Part shown: positions 1 through 9,183 of the stretch, piece after piece
Layout of the letters: each line of letters begins with the position of its first letter
How positions within the stretch are numbered: the stretch's first letter is position 1
NCBI GenBank assembly: GCA_949285075.1
Contig: CASDXF010000004.1
Location: 30,879 to 94,878 of the forward strand
Direction: 5' to 3'
Length of the DNA: 64,000 nucleotides
DNA from: an uncultured Bacteroides sp.
Lineage (GTDB): Bacteria; Bacteroidota; Bacteroidia; Bacteroidales; Bacteroidaceae
The notes under the pieces: model-generated
What the model was told of the DNA's origin: nothing
Database searches by the model: none
The model's input: only the letters and a program-made list of their open reading frames with translations
Translations under genes and position numbers: made by a program

Positions 1-756
1 TACAGCACGTGTACCTACAATAGGAAGGAGGACGAGGAGAACGCGCGCTGGATGAGGGACGAGTTGGGGGCGGAACTCCTTCCGGTGGAGGTTCCCGAAG
101 CGTGGGGAATCACCGGAAACCGGTTGGAGGGCGAGGACTTCCCGGTCTATCGCTTCCTGCCGCACCGGACGAAGGGCGAGGGCTTCTTCCTGACCGCGGC
201 GCGCAAGCCGGAAGAGGCGGAGGAGGACGCACCGCCCAAGAAGCGAAAGGATAAGCGGAAAGAGGAGAAAGGCAAGTCCGCCGCCGCGGGCAAGGCGCAT
301 CTGAAGATGGCCGGAGAATGGATGAGCGACGAGGCGGGCGAGTATGCGCTCTCGGCCGACGACGAGGGGAGTGTATGGGCGTTCCCCTGCCGTTATGCGG
401 ACGAGCTTGACTCGCTGAGGCGGCGCCTGAAGGTGGTCTACGCCGGAGTGAGCGTTGGCGAGGTGAAGGGGAGAGACCTGATACCGTCCCACGCGTTGGC
501 GATGTGTCCTGCGCTGTTCAGAAAGGAGGCTTTCCCGACCGAGGAGGTCGACTACGGACAGGCGGTGGCCTATCTGCGAAGAGAGGCCGTCACCTTATCG
601 GCGGCGGCCCCTCGGGGATATGTATTGCTGACTTACCGGGGCGTTCCTCTCGGGTTCGTGAAGAACATCGGCAACCGGAGCAATAACCTTTATCCGCAGG
701 AGTGGCGGATACGCAGTGGATATACTCCGGAAGAGGTCAAGACGTTGCCCCTATAA
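1..756 (+). CDS. RsmF-like 16S rRNA (cytosine-C5) methyltransferase, 3' part only
   Basis: The open frame enters from the left edge, so the start lies outside the window; 251 residues are visible. The first visible residues read YSTCTYNRKEDEEN, the motif VI region of the NOL1/NOP2/Sun family whose TC cysteine is the nucleophile for C5 methylation of rRNA cytosine. What follows is the C-terminal extension seen in RsmF-type enzymes (RFLPHRTKGEGFF, then a Lys/Glu-rich linker and an RNA-binding tail containing NIGNRSNNLYPQEWRI). The SAM-binding part is not in the window. The stop overlaps the stop of the convergent TolC-like gene by 6 bp. Family is clear; the exact target base is inferred. Confidence 0.88.
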   Translation, partial: YSTCTYNRKEDEENARWMRDELGAELLPVEVPEAWGITGNRLEGEDFPVYRFLPHRTKGEGFFLTAARKPEEAEEDAPPKKRKDKRKEEKGKSAAAGKAHLKMAGEWMSDEAGEYALSADDEGSVWAFPCRYADELDSLRRRLKVVYAGVSVGEVKGRDLIPSHALAMCPALFRKEAFPTEEVDYGQAVAYLRREAVTLSAAAPRGYVLLTYRGVPLGFVKNIGNRSNNLYPQEWRIRSGYTPEEVKTLPL

Positions 757-1935
757 CCGGCTCTTGTAGATTTCGGCCATCGCTTTCTGATACTGGTTTT
801 CCAGTTGCAGATAGTTCAGCTGACTCTGGTAGAGCACGGAGACTTCGACGAAGTACTCGATAACGCTGATTTGCCCGCCGGAAAGGGCTTGCTTCAGCAA
901 TTCGAGGTCGCGTTGAGTGCGGAAAGTCTTCTGGTACTCCTCCATAGAGGCGTGCAGGTTCCGTGCCTCCTGATAGAGTTGGGACAGCCGCGACTCCGCC
1001 TGAAGGGTGGCTCCCTTCCTTTGCAGGTCGATGTTCATGGCCTGCGTCTTGGCGATTTTTACCTTGCTGCGGTTCTCGAAGAGCGGGAAGGAGAAGCCCA
1101 CCACCACGCCGTTGAAGGGCGTGCCCGTCTCCGTGTTTCTCCGGTAGCCCAACTCCAGTTTGGGCAGCCATTGCGACTTGCTGACGGCTATCTGCTTCTG
1201 GGCCACCGCACTGGCGTCGCTCATCGCCAGCAGCGAGCGGTCGGCGCCCAATACCTCCGCCTTGAGCCGCTCGTAGTCGGAGGGGAAGGGCACGGGCGGA
1301 TACTGGTCGTCCTCGAACGATACGGGCAGATCGCCGTTCATCGTCCGCAGCTCCCGCAGCTTGTTTTGCAGGGCGGTCTCGTTCATCGACGCTTCGGTCT
1401 TGACGTTCAGCAGCTCCAAGTTAATCTTGTTCGTTTCGAGCGCGTTGCCCGCCCCCGTCTGTTGGCGTTGGGCGTATAGGGCCGTCAGCTGTTCCGCATT
1501 GCGTAGCCGCTCGTCCAGAATCTGTTTCTGTCGTCTCAGCATGATGATGTCCAGACAAAGCGTTTTGGCTTGCAGCAACAGGTCCTGACGGAACACGTCG
1601 GCCTGACTGTCGTACGCCCCCGACTTGAGGCGGTTCAGTTTGCCGCGCGTGGCGTACAGGCTCGGAAAGTCGAAGCTCTGCGAGATGACCAGTTCGCCTA
1701 TGGTCTCGCTCTTGTCCTTCGCTCCCCACAGATGGGCGTACGAGAGGGTGGGGTCGGGCAGGTTGTTTTCCGTCTTCGCCTCCAGTTTCTGCGACGCCAC
1801 CAGTTGGGCGTTGGCTTGCAGCTCCTTGTTGTTCGCTTCGACACTTCTTAGCACCTCCTCGATGTGGCTTTGCGCCCGAAGCTCGCAGGCTCCCCCGAGG
1901 AGCAGTATCGTACAGATGAATATGTTTTTTTTCAT
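751..1935 (-). CDS. TolC-family outer-membrane efflux channel (CusC-like)
   Basis: A 394-residue protein with a cleavable signal (MKKNIFICTILLLGG then ACELRAQS) and the long heptad-rich helices of the TolC/OEP family (LVASQKLEAKTENNLPDPTLSY near the N-terminus, a second repeat beginning near ADRSLLAMSDASAVAQKQIA). It should form the trimeric outer-membrane duct for the adjacent RND pump. It is the last gene of the leftward metal-efflux set, 58 bp after the pump gene. The residue after the signal does not make a clear lipobox, so it is probably not a lipoprotein. Its stop overlaps the opposing rRNA methyltransferase gene, leaving no room for a terminator between them. Confidence 0.9.
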   Translation of the reverse strand: MKKNIFICTILLLGGACELRAQSHIEEVLRSVEANNKELQANAQLVASQKLEAKTENNLPDPTLSYAHLWGAKDKSETIGELVISQSFDFPSLYATRGKLNRLKSGAYDSQADVFRQDLLLQAKTLCLDIIMLRRQKQILDERLRNAEQLTALYAQRQQTGAGNALETNKINLELLNVKTEASMNETALQNKLRELRTMNGDLPVSFEDDQYPPVPFPSDYERLKAEVLGADRSLLAMSDASAVAQKQIAVSKSQWLPKLELGYRRNTETGTPFNGVVVGFSFPLFENRSKVKIAKTQAMNIDLQRKGATLQAESRLSQLYQEARNLHASMEEYQKTFRTQRDLELLKQALSGGQISVIEYFVEVSVLYQSQLNYLQLENQYQKAMAEIYKSRL

Positions 1936-1993
1936 TGTTCTTATTTTGTTTAGTTATCGTTTAACGTATGGGCGATTTGTCGAACCGCACGCC

Positions 1994-4900
1994 TCAGGAA
2001 ATCGGGTTGGCGGATATTTTCCTCCGGTGCATCATTAGATAGACTATCGGGATGATGAACCCGTTGAGGAAAGTCGACGTGAGCAGTCCTCCAAGAATGA
2101 CCTTCGCCATCGGGCTTTGTATCTCGTTGCCGGGCAGGTCTCCGCCCAAAGCCAACGGAATCAGCGCGAGGGCTGACGAGAGCGCGGTCATCAGGATGGG
2201 GTTCAGCCGGTCGAGCGAGCCTTTAATTACGCTCTCGTAGACGGGCATTCCCTCCTCCTGTTGCAGATGGTTGTAGTGGCTGATGAGCAGCATACCGTTC
2301 CGAGTGGCTATTCCGAATAGGGATATGAAGCCGATGATGGCCGGAATGCTGACTTCGCCCGTGGTGATGACGAGTGCGAACACGCCTCCTATGAGCGCGA
2401 GGGGAAGGTTAAGCAGGATGATGCCCGACTCCTTCGCGTTACGGAACTCGTGGTAGAGTAGCAGGAAGATGACCGCTATGCTGATGAACGAGGTGAGTGC
2501 GAGCGTGCGACTCGCGGCCTGCTCGCTCTCGAACTGCCCGCCGTACTCCACGTGGTATCCCTCCGGTAGCTTGATGGACTCGTCTATGCGCTGCTGTATG
2601 TCGTTCACCGCTCCCCGCAGGTCACGTCCGGCTACGTTGGCCGAGATGACTATCTTGCGCTTCACGTTCTCGCGGTTAATCGTGTTCGGACCGGTCGACG
2701 AGACGACCTCGGCCACGTGGCTGAGAGGTACTTTCCTTCCGTCTCCGGTGTCAATCATCAGTTGGCCTATCTTCGCCATCTCGTCGCGCGCCTCGTCCTT
2801 CACCTTCACGGTGAGGTCGAAACTCTTCCCCTGCTCGTACACCTGCGAGACGACCTTTCCGGCCAACGCCACGCTGACGTACTCGGAGAACTGGGGCAGG
2901 CTGATGCCATACTTGGCCAGCATCTCCCGCTTAGGCTCTATCTTCAGCTGCGGGCGTTCTATCTGCTGCTCCACGTTCAGGTCGGCTATTCCGGGCACGT
3001 CTTCGATGGCCTCCTTTATCTGATTACCCAATTGGAACATCTCGTTCAGGTCGTCGCCGAACAGCTTGATGGCGATGTTGGCCTTCGTGCCGGACAACAT
3101 CGCGTCTATGCGGTGGCTGATGGGTTGGCCTATCTCAACGTTCACTCCGGTCAGCGTGTTGAGCTTCTTGCGCACTTCGGCCAACAGTTCTTCGTGCGAG
3201 CGGTCCTTCAGCTCGAAGGGGGCTTCTATCTCCGACACGTTCACGCCCAACGCGTGCTCGTCCAGTTCGGCACGTCCCGTCTTGCGGGCTACGGTCTGTA
3301 TTTCCGGGATACTCATCAACAGCTCCTCGGCCCGTTGCCCAATCCGGTCGCTCTCCTCCAGCGATACGCCCGGCAGCGAGCTGACGTTAATCGTGAACGA
3401 TCCTTCGTTGAACGGCGGCAGGAAGCTGCGCCCCAACGTGAAGAACAGTCCCAACGCGATGAGGAAAAGCCCGACGGTGCCGCCCAGTGTAATCCGCTTA
3501 TGACACAGTACCCACGTCAGCGCCTTTTCGTAAACGCCCTTGAGCCAGCGAGCGACGAAGGCCTCCTTCAGTACCTTCTGGGTATGCCTTTCGCCAAGCA
3601 GATAGTAGCAGAGCACGGGAGTCAGTGTCAACGCCACCACCGTTGAGGCGAACAGGGCGATGATGAAGGCCACGCCGAGCGGAATCAGCATGCGGCCCTC
3701 CATACCGCTGAGGAAGAACAGCGGCACGAAGCTCACCACGATGATGAGCGTAGAGTTGAGGATGGGCATACGCACCTCCTTCGAGGCGTTGAACACTACC
3801 TCCAGTACGCTTTGCCGCTCCTCCTTCGGTTTCAGTTGGTTCTCTCGCAGGCGGCGGTAGACGTTCTCCACGTCCACGATAGCGTCGTCCACTAACGAGC
3901 CGATGGCGATGGCCATACCTCCCAGACTCATCGTGTTGATGGTCAGTCCCATGTAGTGCAGCGTCAGCACGGAGACGAGAAGGGAGAGCGGGAGCGTAAT
4001 CAGTGATATGACGGTGCTGCGCACGTTGGCCAAGAAGAGGAAGAGGACGATGACCACGAAGAAGCCTCCTTCAAGGAGCGACTTCTTGACGTTGCCGATG
4101 GAGCTTTCGATGAACCGGCTCTGGCGGAAGATGTCGGTAGACACCTTTACGTCGGGCGGCAGGTTCTTCTGCAAGTCCTTCAGCGAGGCCTCCAACTTGT
4201 CGGTCAGCTCTAGCGTACTGGTGGCCGGCTGTTTGGTGACGGTGAGCAGCACGGCGGGCTTTCCCCGCTCCGAGGCCGTACCCAGTTTGGGCACCTTCGG
4301 CCCGACCTTCACCTCGGCGATGTCCTCTAACTTGATGGGGTAGCCGTTTACGGTCTTTACCACAGCCTTGCCCATCTCCTCGGTCTGGGTGGTGGAGAGC
4401 ACTCCGCGCACGATGTACTCGTTGCCGTATTCGTAGAGCACTCCGCCGTTGGCGTTCAGGTTCATGTCCTGCGTCACCGCCATCACCTCGCCCAAACCCA
4501 CGCCGTAGTGACGCATCCGCTCGGGGTCGAGCTGTATCTGGTATTCCTTAATGTCTCCGCCCAATACGGCCACTTGCGCCACGCCTCCGGTAGACAGCAG
4601 TCGGGGGCGTATGGTCCAGTCGGCTATGGTCCGCAGGTCGAGCATGGAGGTTGTGTCGGCGGTCAGTCCCACTATCAGCATTTCGCCCAAGATGGACGAC
4701 TGCGGGCCGAGCGTAGGCTTGCCCACGTTACCGGGCAGGGATTCGCTGACCACGGCGAGCTTCTCGCTCACGATTTGCCGGGCCAAGTAAATGTCCGTTC
4801 CCCAGTCAAACTCCACCCACACGACGGAGAATCCGTTGGTGGAAGACGAGCGTACCCGGCGTACGCCCGTCGCCCCGTTGACTGCGGTCTCTACGGGGAA

Positions 4901-5098
4901 GGTGACCAACTGCTCCACCTCCTCGGCGGCCATGCCGTTGGCTTCGGTCATAATGACTACCGTCGGCGCATTGAGGTCGGGAAATACGTCGACCTCCGTG
5001 TGCAGGGCGGTGTAGCTTCCGGCGATGAGCAGCAGGATGGCAGCGCAGAGCACGACCATGCGGTTGTGCAATGAGTAATGTATGATTTTGTTTAGCAT
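1994..5098 (-). CDS. CusA/CzcA-family heavy-metal efflux RND pump
   Basis: At 1034 residues this has the usual length of the HME branch of RND transporters. A first membrane helix lies at about residues 13-31, followed by a periplasmic porter domain, a helix bundle at about 340-540 and a second porter half. The proton-relay helix carries VDDAIVDVEN at about 403-412, the Asp pair typical of metal-RND pumps. It should drive proton-coupled export of a metal ion with the adaptor and channel genes on either side. Which metal (Cu/Ag or Zn/Co/Cd) cannot be decided: the Met cluster of CusA is not clearly present. The adaptor gene ends 177 bp upstream, separated by repeats. Confidence 0.95.
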   Translation of the reverse strand: MLNKIIHYSLHNRMVVLCAAILLLIAGSYTALHTEVDVFPDLNAPTVVIMTEANGMAAEEVEQLVTFPVETAVNGATGVRRVRSSSTNGFSVVWVEFDWGTDIYLARQIVSEKLAVVSESLPGNVGKPTLGPQSSILGEMLIVGLTADTTSMLDLRTIADWTIRPRLLSTGGVAQVAVLGGDIKEYQIQLDPERMRHYGVGLGEVMAVTQDMNLNANGGVLYEYGNEYIVRGVLSTTQTEEMGKAVVKTVNGYPIKLEDIAEVKVGPKVPKLGTASERGKPAVLLTVTKQPATSTLELTDKLEASLKDLQKNLPPDVKVSTDIFRQSRFIESSIGNVKKSLLEGGFFVVIVLFLFLANVRSTVISLITLPLSLLVSVLTLHYMGLTINTMSLGGMAIAIGSLVDDAIVDVENVYRRLRENQLKPKEERQSVLEVVFNASKEVRMPILNSTLIIVVSFVPLFFLSGMEGRMLIPLGVAFIIALFASTVVALTLTPVLCYYLLGERHTQKVLKEAFVARWLKGVYEKALTWVLCHKRITLGGTVGLFLIALGLFFTLGRSFLPPFNEGSFTINVSSLPGVSLEESDRIGQRAEELLMSIPEIQTVARKTGRAELDEHALGVNVSEIEAPFELKDRSHEELLAEVRKKLNTLTGVNVEIGQPISHRIDAMLSGTKANIAIKLFGDDLNEMFQLGNQIKEAIEDVPGIADLNVEQQIERPQLKIEPKREMLAKYGISLPQFSEYVSVALAGKVVSQVYEQGKSFDLTVKVKDEARDEMAKIGQLMIDTGDGRKVPLSHVAEVVSSTGPNTINRENVKRKIVISANVAGRDLRGAVNDIQQRIDESIKLPEGYHVEYGGQFESEQAASRTLALTSFISIAVIFLLLYHEFRNAKESGIILLNLPLALIGGVFALVITTGEVSIPAIIGFISLFGIATRNGMLLISHYNHLQQEEGMPVYESVIKGSLDRLNPILMTALSSALALIPLALGGDLPGNEIQSPMAKVILGGLLTSTFLNGFIIPIVYLMMHRRKISANPIS

Positions 5099-5099
5099 G

Positions 5100-5220
5100 A
5101 TGTTTATTATTAGGGAGCCTCCCCAACCCCTCCCTAAGGAGGGGCTTCGGTTAGCTCAAATGTTTATAATTAGGTGGCCTCCCCAACCCCTCCCTGAGGA
5201 GGGGCTTCGGTTAGCTCAAA
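5100..5220. repeat. 60-bp tandem duplication with internal hairpin
   Basis: Two head-to-tail copies (5101-5160 and 5161-5220) differ at only about five positions. Each holds the inverted pair CCCCTCC / GGAGGGG, so each can fold into a hairpin. A diverged, stronger relative follows at about 5238-5277 (C-run, CATG, G-run). They sit between the adaptor and pump genes of one presumed operon, so transcripts would carry two or three GC hairpins there. They resemble the extragenic palindromic repeats common in this phylum. Confidence 0.85.
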
Positions 5221-5237
5221 AACAATGCCTCGTAGCC

Positions 5238-5277
5238 TAAGCTCCCCCCCCCTCATGGGGGGGAGTTGAGGGGGGCT
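5238..5277. repeat. GC-rich palindromic repeat, third hairpin next to the adaptor stop codon
   Basis: The pattern AGCTCCCC...CATG...GGGGGAG followed by TTGAGGGGGGCT is self-complementary around CATG and shares the AGCCCC/GGGGCT ends with the tandem 60-bp repeats just to its left. It ends within the stop codon of the CusB-like gene. It could act as an mRNA stabiliser or attenuator between adaptor and pump; the sequence alone cannot distinguish these. Confidence 0.6.
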
Positions 5278-6433
5278 AATGTTCGTGCGTGTGCGCCGGA
5301 ATCGCGTTGCTTGCGCTGGCCAGACGTACCTGATAAGCCCCTTCGGTCACTACCCGGTCGCCGGCCTTTACGCCTGTCAGTATCTGCACGCGCTTGCCGT
5401 TGTCCGCCCCGAGGGTCACTTTCTGTTTCCGGTAGCCCTCCTCGTCGAGCTGCACGTAGACGAAGTGCGTGCCCTGCTCTTCCGTCAAGGCTGTCTTGGG
5501 TACGGAAATCACGTTCTCCATCGGCGAGGAGAGCAGATATACCTCCACGTAACTCCCCGGAACGATGTCGCCCTTGTTGCTGAACTCGAAGGTGACGGGG
5601 ATATAGAAGGAGCTGTCGGTGGCCGACTTGCCGTAGGACAGCAGCTTTCCGTCCAACTCCTTCAGTTCGTACACCTTGTCGTCGTACGGAGTCTGGAAGT
5701 TGGCGGAGTGGATGTTACGCAAGTCGGAATAATATTTCTCGGAGACCTCGGCGCGGAGGAATAGACGGCGGTTCTGCGTGACGCTGACCAACGGTTGGCC
5801 TACGCTGACGTAGTCTCCCTCCTTCACCAGAACGCTTTTGACGTATCCGCCTATGGGCGACGGGATGTTCTGCCCGTTTGCCGAGTGGTTCTTGGCCAAC
5901 GCCTCGTAGCTGATGCGGGCGTTCTCGTACGTCTGTTTCGCCTGCGCCAGTTCCGTGTCGGAGACGATTTGGTTCTTCACTAACGCCTGCATACGTTCGT
6001 ACTCCTTCTTTGATACCTCGTAGGCTACCTTTGCCCGCTGCACCGGGTCGCCTTCCGCTATGCCGTTCGACGAGATGGTGAGCAGCGGGGTTCCCTCGCT
6101 TACTGATACGCCTTCTACCGTCTGCTTGCGGAGCGACACCACTCCGGCTACGGTGGCCACGGCCGTGGCCTCTTCTCCCTGCGCGGCCAATACCTGTCCG
6201 CTGGTCTTAATCACTTGTTGGAACGCCGAAGGCTCGATGACGCTCGACTTGACGCCCGCGGCGTCCGCCTTCGCTTTCGGAAGGATGATTTCGTCGCTGT
6301 GCGCTCCGTTCTCTTCTTCGTGACCGTGATTGTCGGCCGTGGCGCTTACTTCGGCCTCGTGGTCATGTTCCTTGTGGTGGCAGGCTCCCAAGACGAATAC
6401 GCTCAGGAAGCCTATAAAGATAAGTTTCTTCAT
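5276..6433 (-). CDS. CusB-like periplasmic adaptor of the metal RND pump (lipoprotein)
   Basis: The start chosen is the ATG at 6433, giving 385 residues that open with a lipoprotein signal (FVLGAC, Cys18); the in-frame sequence further upstream is not credible. The mature N-terminus is His/Glu-rich (HHKEHDHEAE, HGHEEENGAHSDE) and the C-terminus ends AHTHEH, suggesting metal capture. The core has the membrane-fusion layout: a lipoyl/barrel-sandwich half with ATVAGVVSLRKQTVEGVSVSEGTPL, an alpha-hairpin rich in Glu/Lys/Ala at about 115-165, the second lipoyl half (IPSPIGGYVKSVLVKEGDYV), and beta-barrel and proximal domains. It should link the RND pump to the TolC-like channel. Confidence 0.93.
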   Translation of the reverse strand: MKKLIFIGFLSVFVLGACHHKEHDHEAEVSATADNHGHEEENGAHSDEIILPKAKADAAGVKSSVIEPSAFQQVIKTSGQVLAAQGEEATAVATVAGVVSLRKQTVEGVSVSEGTPLLTISSNGIAEGDPVQRAKVAYEVSKKEYERMQALVKNQIVSDTELAQAKQTYENARISYEALAKNHSANGQNIPSPIGGYVKSVLVKEGDYVSVGQPLVSVTQNRRLFLRAEVSEKYYSDLRNIHSANFQTPYDDKVYELKELDGKLLSYGKSATDSSFYIPVTFEFSNKGDIVPGSYVEVYLLSSPMENVISVPKTALTEEQGTHFVYVQLDEEGYRKQKVTLGADNGKRVQILTGVKAGDRVVTEGAYQVRLASASNAIPAHTHEH

Positions 6434-6454
6434 AAGATATTTTTTATTTGTTTG

Positions 6455-6462
6455 CAAAAGTA
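6455..6462 (-). promoter_or_regulatory. -7 promoter element for the CusB-like gene
   Basis: On the minus strand this reads TACTTTTG, matching the Bacteroidota -7 consensus TAnnTTTG, 21 bp before the chosen ATG. No convincing TTG is seen at the expected spacing upstream. It supports the ATG at 6433 and separate transcription of adaptor-pump-channel from the His-rich gene. Confidence 0.5.
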
Positions 6463-6558
6463 AATGGAAGTGTACGCAACCTGTTTGCATACACAAGGGG
6501 GAGAGCGTCGTCCGTAAAGACGTCGCGGTCAAGGGCCGGTCTGAGTGCTACCCCGGCC

Positions 6559-6978
6559 TTAAGCGAGAACAAGTGAGGGGGGAGCCCGCAGAGAAAGAGC
6601 GTGGGACAGCGCCACGCTATGTAGAGACTCCAAATAAGTATAGTAGTTTCTAAATCTTCGCGCTAACGGATGTGATAGAAATTCGATGATGCGGTCGGTA
6701 AACAGCGTGGTGACGAGCACGTGCTCGGGGCCATGATAAGTTTGCGGCGAGGGTGAGGGCGACTGAACGCGCGTCACGCAGTTGCCGTCGCAGCAAGCGT
6801 CGTTTTCCGGATGATGGTGCGGCACATGATGGACGGGACACTGTTGTTCCGTGGCGATGTCCCGCTTTATGCAGATGCTCCCTTCGAGGTGGTGATGATG
6901 GGGAATAAGCGTCGTTACCAACATGAGCATGTTGATGATAAGCAGTGAGGGCACTATGAACTTTCTTTTTCCTTTCAT
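6559..6978 (-). CDS. His/Cys-rich small membrane protein linked to metal efflux (DUF6769-like)
   Basis: The ATG at 6978 gives 139 residues; a GTG four codons earlier is possible but less likely. Residues about 7-25 form one hydrophobic segment, followed directly by HHHH, then CIKRD, CPVHHVPHHHP and CCDGNC, so the first part of the periplasmic region is packed with His and Cys. The rest is low complexity, then a short helical tail. It lies 125 bp upstream of and in line with the CusB-like gene. I believe this is the DUF6769-type protein found beside such loci, from memory. Metal binding is inferred from composition and context. Confidence 0.72.
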   Translation of the reverse strand: MKGKRKFIVPSLLIINMLMLVTTLIPHHHHLEGSICIKRDIATEQQCPVHHVPHHHPENDACCDGNCVTRVQSPSPSPQTYHGPEHVLVTTLFTDRIIEFLSHPLARRFRNYYTYLESLHSVALSHALSLRAPPSLVLA

Positions 6979-6994
6979 CTTGTTGACCACGGCG

Positions 6995-7002
6995 CGAATA
7001 TA
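6995..7002 (-). promoter_or_regulatory. Possible -7 element for the His-rich gene
   Basis: The minus strand reads TATATTCG, one mismatch from TAnnTTTG, 16 bp before the ATG at 6978. No clear -33 element was found. Confidence 0.3.
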
Positions 7003-7211
7003 CGAATAGTTTCTTAAGGACTTGCCTAAATTTTGCGTTTTAGTGATTTATATCTGTTCTCTTTTGAGGGTATGGCGCTTTTCCTGTTGGTGTGCGGAGC
7101 GTGTGGCGGCTCATCCGCAGGTACCGCATATTCGGCACGCTGCGGTTAAGCGCAGTAAGACGGCCTCACCGTCCTGAATAGTCGAACTTGTACGTCGTTT
7201 GTAAAGCGTTG

Positions 7212-7320
7212 ATTTATAGTTGGATGAAAAATAGCCCTACGGCTCGCGAGAAATAGGGCAACGCCTCGTGAGAGATGGGGCTGTTTCTCGCGAGAAATAG
7301 CCCTTGCTGACACGACGCGT
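7212..7320. repeat. 22-bp-period tandem array A (CTCGYGAG core)
   Basis: Three clear 22-bp units start at 7234, 7256 and 7278. Each begins with GCCC or GGGC and centres on the palindrome CTCGCGAG or CTCGTGAG followed by AAATA or GATG. Degenerate half-units flank them (7212-7233 and from 7300). The array lies 66 bp or more beyond the stop of the leftward ABC-F gene. It is homologous to array D at 27.9 kb, including the end pattern GCCCTT-CTGAC. The rest of this intergenic gap (6979-7386) shows nothing else convincing. Confidence 0.8.
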
Positions 7321-7386
7321 AGGCGTGCCTATGCGACGCTTGCGCGGTTTCCTCTCCGGATGGATAGCCTTTGCGCCATGTAAAGT

Positions 7387-9024
<1,638 letters not shown>

Positions 9025-9116
9025 AACGCTTATGCTGTTTTAGGGCCGCGAAGATAGGAAATATATCGTCAACTCGGGCGACGCCGTCGTGAAACCGCCC
9101 GATATATAAACACATC

Positions 9117-9151
9117 GAGCCCCGAAAGGCCGTATTCGCCTTCCGGGGCTT
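9117..9151 (-). terminator. Hairpin after the phosphate permease gene
   Basis: Arms AGCCCCGAAAGGC (9118-9130) and GCCTTCCGGGGCT (9138-9150) pair with one mismatch across a 7-nt loop. It lies 33 bp past the permease stop, in the gap before the ABC-F start. There is no strong T-run, so it may work through the stem alone. Confidence 0.65.
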
Positions 9152-9183
9152 GCTGATGTTTGGTATGATTGCGCCTTATCAGG

